Assembly (NCBI GenBank): GCA_025060325.1
Contig: JANXBW010000004.1
Location: 1 to 64,000 of the forward strand
Origin: Thermoguttaceae bacterium
Lineage (GTDB): Bacteria > Planctomycetota > Planctomycetia > Pirellulales > Thermoguttaceae
Direction of reading: 5' to 3'
Length of the DNA: 64,000 nucleotides
The translations under genes were made by a program, and so were the position numbers. Shown here one piece after another: positions 6,403-14,317 of the stretch (within the stretch, counting starts at the first letter, position 1; each line of letters begins with the position of its first letter). The notes under the pieces were generated by a model. The model was not told the origin of the DNA. It did no database searches and saw nothing but the letters and a program-made list of their open reading frames with translations.

Positions 6403-9219
6403 ATGGCTTGCCGTATGCTCCCGTGGGCGTTAGGAATGGTTGTCCTTATTTTCCTCGGGCTAGTCCTCCCATGCAATGCCGACTCATCGGATTGGCCCAT
6501 GCTTGCGCATGACCCTGGGCGGTCGGGGGCCACTTCGGTGGAAATTCGTCCGCCCTTTGTCCGCAAGTGGTATCGCCTTTTTATTGACGAAGGTCTTATG
6601 GCAGGAGTGCAGCCGGTAGTGGCTGGCGGCGCCGTATATATTGGCACGCTTCGGGGAAAACTGTATGCCATCGAGGACTCCACCGGGCAGGACCGATGGA
6701 TCTTCCAAGCAGGCGGAGCCATCCTGCATTCCTGCGCTGTGGCCGAAGGCAAAGTTTTCTTTGGCGCTGCCGACGGTAAGATCTACGCTGTGGATTGTTC
6801 AGACGGCCGGCTCTTGTGGACAGTCCCGACGGGTGCGGCCATCTGGAATGCCCCGCTTGTTCATGAAAATACAGTGGTTATCGGAAGTCGAGATGGGAAA
6901 GTCTACGCGGTTGAAGCACAGTCTGGTCGCGTTCGCTGGACTGCCACTACGGGTGGGCCCATCTTGGCCAGCCCGGCGCTGGATACGAGTCGCAGGCGTG
7001 TTTACGTGGCAAGCGAAGACATGAGGGTGTATGCCATCGATTTTGGCGAGGGCAAAATCCTTTGGCAAAGCGAAAAACTCCCCGGTGCCACTTTTCGTGG
7101 TTACCACCCCGTTGTGGCTCCCGATGGAGCGGTGATGGTTACTGTGGCGCCTGTCATGTCGCAGGATTCGATCAATCCTATTCTTTGGGACATGGTGAAG
7201 GAAATTTTCGGGGATATCGCAAGTTGGCGCCACACGCCGGAGGAAAATGCCCGACTTCGAGAGCTCAATTTTCGTCAACTTGCCCAGCCGGAGACCTATC
7301 CCCGCCAGCTTGAATACTTGCGAAAGCGCCTGGCTGCCGAGCCGGCGTACCAGACATTTTTTGTCCTCGACCCTGCCGACGGTCGGCAACGATTTGTCGC
7401 ACCGATTGTTTATGCCGAAAGTATGAATGCCACCGGTGCGCCGCCCGTAGTCGCCCCGGACGGCCGGGTCATCATAAAATATCAAGTGCTTTTACGAAGC
7501 CGATACGAGCACTATTCGCCTTTTCTCAACGTGGGATATCTGGACACACGGACCGGGTGGATTACCCCAATCATGGACCAGAGCCGGACCTACGGTTGGC
7601 ATGATAGTCTCCTTCTTGTACATGATGAGCAAAGCCAGCTTGTGGTTGCCGGACGTGTGCTTATCAATACCCACCAGGACAACGTCAATGCCATGGACTT
7701 GGACACTTTAAAGGGTTATGAGTTTCCATTTTGTACGAACATTCACGAGCCTGCCCCCGGGGAGGCGACAGCGATTTGGGCATGTTTACTTCGAAATGAG
7801 CCTCTGCCGCCGGGAAAAGAATGGCTTATCCGTGGCACCGCGGTCTATGGGGGTGGGTCATCCATTGATGTGCCGGTGGTTGTCGCCGGCGATAGCTTTT
7901 ACTACATCCCGAGCCACGAGCTTAATTCAAGCTGCGCACTGATCGCCTATCGGATGGATCGTACGCCTGGCCCCAACACTCCGACGCAGGCTGCCCTCCC
8001 TCGGGCCACGCCGTCTGAGCTTGAAAAGATGCGAAGTTTGCCCTGGGATTGGGACATCCTTCAGTCGCCCCGAGATTGGCAATTCGTAAAGGAGCTTGGT
8101 TCGCCCAAGGGAACGCGGCTTTCGCCCGACCAAGAGGCCGCAGCAAAGGCGGCAGAAATCCCGGATGCCGAACTTGATCGGATCATCTGGAACACTGCAC
8201 CACCAAGTTCACCGGTACCGGCAGGGGGCGCCGGCAGTTCCGCACTTCGGCAACGGCTTGCTTCGGCTGTAGAGGAACTGGTGGGTGATCGATGGCAGCC
8301 GCTAGTTTTCCCGGCCGGAAAACACCCGATGGAGGGCTACCGCATCTTCTGCGACCCAACGGAGACTCTCCTCACTTTGGCGCGGGCTTATCCGTTTGTC
8401 CCGAAAGAGCTTCAGGCACGCATCCGCCGCTATGTTGATCAAATGCGGGATCCTGGGCAAGCGCTTTCAGGCCCAACGGGAGCGGCTTTTGTTGACCCGC
8501 ACGCTGGCAAAGTCCGATCCCTTTATGACGTGCCTGCGGATCGTCTCTGGCGTGTAGAGAATGATATCGTCCGCACGCCCTTGGCACGCTTATATCCGTT
8601 ATGGTTGTGGTCAACAGTCACCGGTGACTGGTCGCATGTGGAAAAGCATTGGCCTACTCTGCGGGAATTAGTGGGGCAATCGCCCAATCCTCTTGAGGAA
8701 GACTGCCGGAACGGCTATGTGGCGGGTTTGATCGCGTACTGTCGGCTTGCAAGGCGGATCGGAGATCGCGAGGCGGAAGTCCGTGGCTTGGCGACCGCCC
8801 GGCGGGCCATGCGCGAACGAATAGCGCTCGAATTTGCCCATCATTTGGGCGGCGTCCTTCATTTAGTACCGGTGCAGCGGCAAGTTTTTGCCCGATGGCG
8901 CCACTTGACCCCGGAAGTTGCAGAATTGTGTAGACGATTCGCCGGGGATATCAACAGGCGGCTTATCGAGCGGTATGTGGATTACCATCGGCCCACGTGG
9001 TGGCTTGCGTGGAACGTGGAATTAGCATGGCGTAATGAGAGCCCATTCTCCCTGCCCACCATGGCGCACGAGGTTTTCGCCGCCAAAGCGATGATTGCTC
9101 AGGAACCGGCGGAGAAGCTTCAAACCTATCTCGATATTCCGTGGTGCAAGGCCGACCTTTATTTCATCCAGAAGCTTGTGTGGTGTATTGAAGCCGAAGA
9201 AACGGCTACCGGTAAGTAG
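6403..9219 (+). CDS. Large secreted PQQ-type beta-propeller protein with C-terminal helical domain
   Basis: A 938-residue exported protein. The signal peptide covers about residues 1-27 (hydrophobic LGMVVLIFLGLVLPCNA). Residues ~40-250 contain at least four PQQ-like propeller blades of the form GxVYIGTxxGKLYAIExxTGxxRWxF (for example VFFGAADGKIYAVDCSDG and VVIGSRDGKVYAVEAQSG). Further blade-like stretches follow to about residue 510. The last 330 residues are rich in Arg, Trp and Leu helices with paired aromatic motifs such as RLYPLWLWSTVTGDW, resembling an alpha/alpha-toroid rather than a propeller. No cytochrome or dehydrogenase catalytic motif is seen, so it is more likely a structural or binding protein than a quinoprotein dehydrogenase. 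GAAAGGAGGG supports ATG 6403. Such proteins are frequent in planctomycetes and mostly uncharacterised. Confidence 0.8.
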   Translation: MACRMLPWALGMVVLIFLGLVLPCNADSSDWPMLAHDPGRSGATSVEIRPPFVRKWYRLFIDEGLMAGVQPVVAGGAVYIGTLRGKLYAIEDSTGQDRWIFQAGGAILHSCAVAEGKVFFGAADGKIYAVDCSDGRLLWTVPTGAAIWNAPLVHENTVVIGSRDGKVYAVEAQSGRVRWTATTGGPILASPALDTSRRRVYVASEDMRVYAIDFGEGKILWQSEKLPGATFRGYHPVVAPDGAVMVTVAPVMSQDSINPILWDMVKEIFGDIASWRHTPEENARLRELNFRQLAQPETYPRQLEYLRKRLAAEPAYQTFFVLDPADGRQRFVAPIVYAESMNATGAPPVVAPDGRVIIKYQVLLRSRYEHYSPFLNVGYLDTRTGWITPIMDQSRTYGWHDSLLLVHDEQSQLVVAGRVLINTHQDNVNAMDLDTLKGYEFPFCTNIHEPAPGEATAIWACLLRNEPLPPGKEWLIRGTAVYGGGSSIDVPVVVAGDSFYYIPSHELNSSCALIAYRMDRTPGPNTPTQAALPRATPSELEKMRSLPWDWDILQSPRDWQFVKELGSPKGTRLSPDQEAAAKAAEIPDAELDRIIWNTAPPSSPVPAGGAGSSALRQRLASAVEELVGDRWQPLVFPAGKHPMEGYRIFCDPTETLLTLARAYPFVPKELQARIRRYVDQMRDPGQALSGPTGAAFVDPHAGKVRSLYDVPADRLWRVENDIVRTPLARLYPLWLWSTVTGDWSHVEKHWPTLRELVGQSPNPLEEDCRNGYVAGLIAYCRLARRIGDREAEVRGLATARRAMRERIALEFAHHLGGVLHLVPVQRQVFARWRHLTPEVAELCRRFAGDINRRLIERYVDYHRPTWWLAWNVELAWRNESPFSLPTMAHEVFAAKAMIAQEPAEKLQTYLDIPWCKADLYFIQKLVWCIEAEETATGK

Positions 9220-9338
9220 GCTTGAGCTATCCGGCAATTCGCGTCGGTTCGGTCAGGACCGCCTAGTCGAAGCGAGGAAACTTTGTCAACACCTTGGGCA
9301 AGTGGGCGCGCAGTGCAGAAGGTAGAGAGCAAGGACGG

Positions 9339-11654
9339 TCAGGCCCTTCGCCACTGGAGGAGAAGGCTGTTCCCCACTACGCACACGTCACTTGCTGCCA
9401 TGGCCGCAGCGGCAAGTGCCGGTGGCACCGCGATCCCCCAAATTGGCCGGAGAATCCCAGCTGCTAGCGGGATCAAAGTAGCATTGTAGACAACTGCCCA
9501 AAACAAATTCTCCCGAATTGTCGCTAAGGTCGCCCTCGCAAGCCGGAGGGCATGAACCGCAGTAAGAAGCTCCGGGCGCAGCAAAACAATATCGGCCGAT
9601 TCGATGGCAACGTCGGCGCCGGCACCAATGGCGATTCCGACGTCGGCGGCCATGAGAGCGGGCGCATCGTTTATGCCGTCGCCGATCATCGCAACAACGT
9701 GGCCCTGCTGCTGAAGGTCCCGCACAAAATCGAGCTTTTTGCTTGGTAAGACTTCCGCCTGGATTTCATCAATTCCCACTTGTTGAGCCACGGTTCGAAC
9801 AGCCAGTTCCTGATCACCGGAGACAAGGTAGACTTTCAGCCCCAAGCGTTTCATTTCTGTGACTGCCGCCTCGCTAGTCGGTGCGATGGGATCCGCCAGG
9901 GCGATCACTCCCAGTCGCCGACCCCCGTAAGCCACCCAAAGCGGCGTTTTTCCTTCCCGACGCATTTGGCGGACCGTCTCCCGCTGTGGATCAAGGTCAA
10001 TAAAGGTTCCAGCGAAAAGTCTTTCGTTGCCGACCAAGATGGCCTTACCGTCCAACGTGGCCCGGATGCCTCGTCCTTCGAGGATTTCCAGATCTTCAAC
10101 GAGGGGGAGTTCAAGCCCTCGCTCTTCCGCAGCGGAGACAATCGCCTGGGCGAACGGATGGGTGCTTAACCTCTCGGCCGCTGCCGCCACCTGCAGAAGC
10201 TGATCTTCGGAGACCCCCGGGGCAGGGGCCAGGGCAACAACGCGGGGCTTACCCATCGTTACCGTGCCGGTTTTGTCCAAGACAACGGCCGTAACTTTGG
10301 CGGCCCGTTCAATGACCTCGCCACTTTTGTAGACGATTCCCATTCGGGTGCCGCGACCGATCCCAACCATCACTGCCATTGGGGCAGCAATTCCAATGGC
10401 ACACGGACAGGCTACGACCAGCACCGCAATGGCCGTGGCCAAAGCCGTCCCCAAGCCCGCAAATCCCCACCAGACGACAAAGCTTACACCGGCCACGGCC
10501 ACGACCACCGGAATTAAGTATTCCATCAATCGGTCGGCCGTCCTAGCCAGTTGTGGTTTTTGCCGTTGAGCCTCCTGAGCGAGCTGGACAATCTGTGCAA
10601 GAAGCGTTGACCCGGCGTCACGGCTGACCTCGATGCGCAAAACGTTGGTCCCAACATTAGTCGAGCCAGCGTAGACGAAATTTCCCGGCTCAACCTCTTT
10701 GGGAACAGGTTCACCCGTCAGCCAACTTTCGTCGACCACGCTTCGGCCTGCTACGACCTTTCCGTCAAGGCCGACCCGTTCCCCTGGACGGACGAGGACC
10801 TGTTCGCCCACACGGACATCCTGCGGATGTACCTCCTGAATTTGTTGGCCGCGGACAACTGCTATACTGCGAGGTGCGAGAGTCAACAAGCCGATGATGG
10901 CATTCCCCGCGCGACTGCGGGCAGCTGCCTCGAGATACTTACCAAGACTCACCACGGCCAGGATGACTAGCGCCTCGGCAAAATACGAATGGTGATGTCC
11001 AAGGAGTTCAAGCACTGTGGCAGAATCGACAATCCAAGCGGGCTGCAGCAGCTGAATGATGCCACCCAGCGTAGCTGCCGAGGTACCCATCGTGATAAGG
11101 CTGTCCATGTCAACAGATGCCGCCCGCAACCGCCGGAAAGCGTTAACGAAGTAAGGCCAGGCCGCCGCCACGATCGCCGGAAAAGCCAACAAGGCCTGAG
11201 TTATGTTGGCGGCGTTGCCGAGGGGAAGGAGGCCACGCTCCATTACCAGTACAACCACAAGCCCCACAAGAGCAATTCCAGATCGGATAAGCCAGCGGCG
11301 CTTCTCAGCCCGAGCGGAAGCTAGAAACTCCGCGATTGCCGTGGTCTCTTTCTGTTCGATTGGCTGGGCCTTGTACCCGGCCGCAGCCACGGCCTGGCAG
11401 AGCTTGTCTTGGAGCTGCCCCGCTTGATCTCCGACCTGCACGAACGCTCTGCCACTTAGAAGGTCGACTTCTACACGAAGGACACCGGGCACTTGCTCCA
11501 GTGCTCGCTGTACCCGGGCGACACAACTTGCACAGGTGATGCCCTGGACTTCTAAGCAGATGTTTTGAGCATGAGTCGAAGAACCCTCAGGTTGCGACCT
11601 GATTGCCGAGTGACGGGTTTCGGGTTGCAAGTTGGAAGTGAATCGATCATTCAT
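9339..11654 (-). CDS. copA: Cu(+)-exporting P-type ATPase
   Basis: P1B-type ATPase of 771 residues that pumps Cu(I) out of the cytoplasm. Domains in order: a single heavy-metal-associated domain with GITCASCVARVQ (about residues 40-48), transmembrane helices, actuator domain WLTGEPVP, the metal-translocating ACPCAIGIAAP, the phosphorylation loop DKTGTVTMGK, nucleotide-binding domain with STHPFAQAI (HP motif), hinge MIGDGINDAPALMAADVGIA, and two C-terminal helices with the YN pair (VVYNATLIPL). The last helix reads MAASD where CopA normally has MxxSS, so one copper-site Ser is replaced by Asp. The ATG at 11654 lacks a ribosome site and lies one codon after an in-frame TAA that ends a short upstream reading frame, suggesting coupled translation or a remodelled N-terminus. 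It is convergent with the PQQ gene; no copper chaperone or CsoR/CueR gene is nearby. Confidence 0.93.
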   Translation of the reverse strand: MNDRFTSNLQPETRHSAIRSQPEGSSTHAQNICLEVQGITCASCVARVQRALEQVPGVLRVEVDLLSGRAFVQVGDQAGQLQDKLCQAVAAAGYKAQPIEQKETTAIAEFLASARAEKRRWLIRSGIALVGLVVVLVMERGLLPLGNAANITQALLAFPAIVAAAWPYFVNAFRRLRAASVDMDSLITMGTSAATLGGIIQLLQPAWIVDSATVLELLGHHHSYFAEALVILAVVSLGKYLEAAARSRAGNAIIGLLTLAPRSIAVVRGQQIQEVHPQDVRVGEQVLVRPGERVGLDGKVVAGRSVVDESWLTGEPVPKEVEPGNFVYAGSTNVGTNVLRIEVSRDAGSTLLAQIVQLAQEAQRQKPQLARTADRLMEYLIPVVVAVAGVSFVVWWGFAGLGTALATAIAVLVVACPCAIGIAAPMAVMVGIGRGTRMGIVYKSGEVIERAAKVTAVVLDKTGTVTMGKPRVVALAPAPGVSEDQLLQVAAAAERLSTHPFAQAIVSAAEERGLELPLVEDLEILEGRGIRATLDGKAILVGNERLFAGTFIDLDPQRETVRQMRREGKTPLWVAYGGRRLGVIALADPIAPTSEAAVTEMKRLGLKVYLVSGDQELAVRTVAQQVGIDEIQAEVLPSKKLDFVRDLQQQGHVVAMIGDGINDAPALMAADVGIAIGAGADVAIESADIVLLRPELLTAVHALRLARATLATIRENLFWAVVYNATLIPLAAGILRPIWGIAVPPALAAAAMAASDVCVVGNSLLLQWRRA

Positions 11655-12147
11655 GGGTTACCGATTTTTATCCGTTGCCGACAGGCTAGGGATCCCAAGC
11701 TTGGCCTTCGTTAGCAAAACGAAAATATCACCTCCCCACTTAACTCTTTTCACAGACTGAGCCCCTGCCCAATTCTTACCGCGATTAAGCCTTGGAGCCA
11801 GGGGGCACTATGTGCAGCTTGCCACGCTAGATTTAAACCCAATCGGGTTTAGAATAGCAAATGCTCCACCTACAGCGACTAGCTCAATGTGCCGCAATCA
11901 AACTTTTTGGCCGATTCAGGCACGCAAGTGCTCGTTTTTCCAAGCAAAACGTTGGCAAGGTGCAAACAGAATTGTTGTTAGAACAAACTGAGTGGCGTAG
12001 ATCGCTTAGAACGTCTTTCCGGCAAGGACGGGTGTTTGAATAAGCCGGCGCGGCGTTTCTAGGGAGATGGAGATCTTTCTAGCTCAGTGGGAATCCATTG
12101 TAGCTTAAGCGCGAAAGGCTTGAGTCGGCAACGCGGAGGAAGGGGCA
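11655..12147. other. Divergent intergenic region between copA and lipoprotein gene
   Basis: About 490 bp containing upstream regions of both divergent genes. On the minus strand a perfect anti-Shine-Dalgarno complement GGAGGTGAT (11735-11727) precedes a short frame beginning at TTG 11717 and ending TAA at 11658, one codon before the copA ATG. No complete protein gene or classical sigma-70 promoter was recognised. Confidence 0.5.
11834..11851. repeat. Perfect inverted repeat in the copA-lipoprotein intergenic region
   Basis: TAAACCC (11834-11840) and GGGTTTA (11845-11851) form a 7-bp perfect inverted repeat with a 4-nt centre, 180 bp upstream of copA. It has the size of a dimeric regulator operator but could be a hairpin; no regulator can be assigned. 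Confidence 0.45.
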
Positions 12148-12588
12148 ATGCGCGTGCAATTCTGGGTTGTCATACGAGTGGTTATTCCATCGTGCTTTGT
12201 TGGCCTTTTTGTTTCGGGATGCCAGCAGACTTCATTGGACATCGTGCCGGTGAGGGGCCAGGTTCTTGTCGACGGGAAGCCGGCCGCGATGGTTCAGGTC
12301 ATTTGTCATACTTTGGGCGACCACGGAAAACTCATCCCGCCGGTAATAACGGACGACCAGGGTTTCTTCCGTCTGTCGACCTATGAGCAGGGAGACGGTG
12401 TTCCGGCCGGCGCTGAGTATTGTTTGACCTTTCACTGGGCCGACTTTGAACCGATCAGTATGAGCTTCCGCGGCGAAGATAAACTTAAGGGTCGATATAG
12501 CGATCCTGCTAAGTCAACTATCAAATTTCGCACTGAGAGAGGTAAGCCAGTTGACCTAGGCCAAATCAACCTCACCTCCGCCCAGTAA
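12148..12588 (+). CDS. Small planctomycete lipoprotein, transthyretin/carboxypeptidase-regulatory-like fold
   Basis: A 146-residue exported protein. Residues 1-25 form a lipoprotein signal with lipobox VSGC (acylated Cys25). The mature part begins VPVRGQVLVDGKPAAMVQVICHT, the pattern (V.G.V..dGkPa..a.V.F) of the small transthyretin-like lipoproteins that are highly amplified in planctomycetes. GGAGGAAGG ahead of ATG 12148 supports the start. Function is unknown; family members are thought to be envelope-anchored beta-sandwich proteins often found near Ser/Thr kinases or DUF1559 proteins, though neither adjoins it here. Its stop codon lies 3 bp from the end of the convergent ECF ATPase gene. 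Confidence 0.8.
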   Translation: MRVQFWVVIRVVIPSCFVGLFVSGCQQTSLDIVPVRGQVLVDGKPAAMVQVICHTLGDHGKLIPPVITDDQGFFRLSTYEQGDGVPAGAEYCLTFHWADFEPISMSFRGEDKLKGRYSDPAKSTIKFRTERGKPVDLGQINLTSAQ

Positions 12589-12591
12589 GTC

Positions 12592-13287
12592 TTAGCCTCC
12601 CCGTCGCGAATAATCCTCGTCCCAAAGTTTCCCATCTTGGAGCACCAGACGAGCATGGGCCACCGAGTCAAGAAGATCTTCGTCATGCGAGACGATTATC
12701 ATCGCCTGCGGCAGTTGGGCGATGATTTGAGTCACCCTTTTACGTGTTTTCTCGTCAAGTTCTGCGGTGGGTTCATCAAGAAGAAGAACGTCTGGCTTCA
12801 TAGTAAAAACGCTTGCCAGCGCAATGAGGCGTTTCTCTCCTGCAGAAAGGTGGTAGGGACACCGCCAGCGGTAGCCTTCGAGTTCTAATTCCGTGAGCAC
12901 CTCATTTGCAATGGCCCAGGCTTCTTCCTGAGATTTGCCTAAATTGAGCGGCCCAAATGCAAGCTCCTCGATGACGGTGGGGCAGAAAAGTTGATCGTCC
13001 ACCTGCTGAAAGAGGAGTCCCACCCGGCGCCGAACCTCGTAAAAATCGCTTTCTTTAACCCTTTCCTTGCCAAAAGCAATTATGGTTCCACTTCTCGGCC
13101 GAAGAAGGCCCACAATAACCCACAGGAGTGTGGTCTTGCCGCTTCCAATAGGCCCGGTGACGCCGAGCTTCTGCTTTTCAAATAAGGCAAGCGAGCAGCC
13201 GGAAAGAATCTCGTCCTGCTGCCCATAAGCGAAGTGCACATCACAAAGCTCGATCAAGGGGTGCCTTCCGGTTCCCACTTCAGCCAT
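12592..13287 (-). CDS. cbiO: ECF/cobalt-type ABC transporter ATP-binding subunit (CbiO/EcfA)
   Basis: Cytoplasmic ATPase of an energy-coupling-factor importer for a metal ion or vitamin. Motifs: A-loop Tyr in FAYG, Walker A GPIGSGKT, Q-loop LLFQQVDDQLF (the D-x-QLF form is typical of CbiO/EcfA), signature LSAGEKR, Walker B VLLLDEPTAELD and the switch His in IIVSHDEDLL. A TTG at 13386 extends the frame by 33 residues, but the extra sequence is Arg-rich and unlike the family; ATG 13287 gives a normal 231-residue protein, although neither start has a strong ribosome site. It lies 244 bp downstream of the T-component gene on the same strand. Only one ATPase is present, so a homodimer is expected. 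Confidence 0.85.
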   Translation of the reverse strand: MAEVGTGRHPLIELCDVHFAYGQQDEILSGCSLALFEKQKLGVTGPIGSGKTTLLWVIVGLLRPRSGTIIAFGKERVKESDFYEVRRRVGLLFQQVDDQLFCPTVIEELAFGPLNLGKSQEEAWAIANEVLTELELEGYRWRCPYHLSAGEKRLIALASVFTMKPDVLLLDEPTAELDEKTRKRVTQIIAQLPQAMIIVSHDEDLLDSVAHARLVLQDGKLWDEDYSRRGG

Positions 13288-13531
13288 TTTTGACGGCAAG
13301 ATTTTGCATCTGGTGTGATTGGGGACAATTACGGCTCGAAAGCGACTCCTCTGCCGCCGCTCGGTTGTTACCCTCACTTTAGCCAAATCTGGCGGGGTCC
13401 AACCGGTTCAACTTTCGGTTTAGTGTTGTAACACGTATTAGACAAATCTCAAATGGTAGCTAGCCACGCGGGGCGACCTGTTGACTCCGCCAAGAAACAT
13501 CCGGGGTGGCACCACCAGGCTCCGTCCGCCA

Positions 13532-14317
13532 CTAGGGTAAGCCGGCGAATGCCCCTAACAAGGCAAGGAGGGCAAGAACGGCTACCAAGCCGGAAACAAA
13601 GAGACGATCTTCCGGGCCAATTTGGGAGGGGAAAAGTTTCGGGAACTTTCCGGAGAAACCACGACATTTCATCGCGGCCTGAATACGCTGAGAGCGCTCG
13701 GCGCTTTTGACCACAAGCCAAGCCACCACCCGTCCCAATGTCCGTAGGCTGTGACGATTAAGCCTTGGGCGAAATCCCCGGACCTTTAGCACCCGGCGCA
13801 TTCGTTGATATTCATCGTACACGAGATAAAGGTATCGGCTGACAAGTATCACCAGAAGAGCAAGTTTGGGTGAGATTCTCAACTCGACAAGTGCATGCCC
13901 CAACCGAAATTGGTCCAGGCCGCCCAGGCAAGCGGTGGTAAAGAGCACAAGCGTGTTAACCTTTAAAAAGGTCTGCCCCGCAAGTGTCATTCCCTCCACA
14001 GTTACGCGGAGTGGACCTGCCGACCAAAAGACTTCGCCCGGGGTGCTCCACGGCAAGGTAAGTAAGAGGGGCGAGATGGCGGCGCTCACCCGAAGTAACT
14101 GAAGCAAAATCTTTCGGGGGTGCCAGTCCGCTGCGATTGCTAGGCCAATTGTCCCGCCAAGGGCAAGCCCGAGGGTTAACCAGCCGCCAAGAAAAGCGAG
14201 AACGCAGCAAAAAAAGAAGACACCCAGCAGGCGGGTACGCGGATCGACCCTCTCTAACCAGGGAGCTTCAGTGTCCTTGCCGAGGAGATGCCACGGTACG
14301 TCTTGGCTAGCTTCCAA
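13532..14317 (-). CDS. cbiQ: ECF transporter transmembrane (T) component, CbiQ/EcfT family
   Basis: Membrane scaffold that couples the ATPases to a substrate-binding S protein. Several hydrophobic helices (LLGVFFFCCVLAFLGGWLT, LALLVILVSRYLYLVY, LFVSGLVAVLALLALLGA) and two coupling helices with the Ala-Arg-Gly-like motifs RRVLKVRGF and QAAMKCRGF identify the family. The frame opens at GTG 14353, but the best start is TTG 14317, placed 9 nt after AGGAGG; this ribosome site and start lie inside the last codons of the upstream cyclophilin/Ig gene (stop at 14307), an 11-bp overlap that implies translational coupling. No S component (CbiM, BioY, ThiT etc.) is visible, so the substrate is undetermined. 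Confidence 0.85.
   Translation of the reverse strand: MEASQDVPWHLLGKDTEAPWLERVDPRTRLLGVFFFCCVLAFLGGWLTLGLALGGTIGLAIAADWHPRKILLQLLRVSAAISPLLLTLPWSTPGEVFWSAGPLRVTVEGMTLAGQTFLKVNTLVLFTTACLGGLDQFRLGHALVELRISPKLALLVILVSRYLYLVYDEYQRMRRVLKVRGFRPRLNRHSLRTLGRVVAWLVVKSAERSQRIQAAMKCRGFSGKFPKLFPSQIGPEDRLFVSGLVAVLALLALLGAFAGLP

Noticed and set aside
13288-13386. N-terminal extension of the CbiO-type ATPase from TTG 13386
   Set aside because: The added 33 residues are Arg-rich and absent from the family; ATG 13287 gives a normal N-terminus.
14307-14317. Frameshift or gene-calling error between cyclophilin/Ig gene and cbiQ
   Set aside because: Both frames are intact, the overlap is short, and a good ribosome site AGGAGG serves the downstream start; it is a normal coupled overlap.
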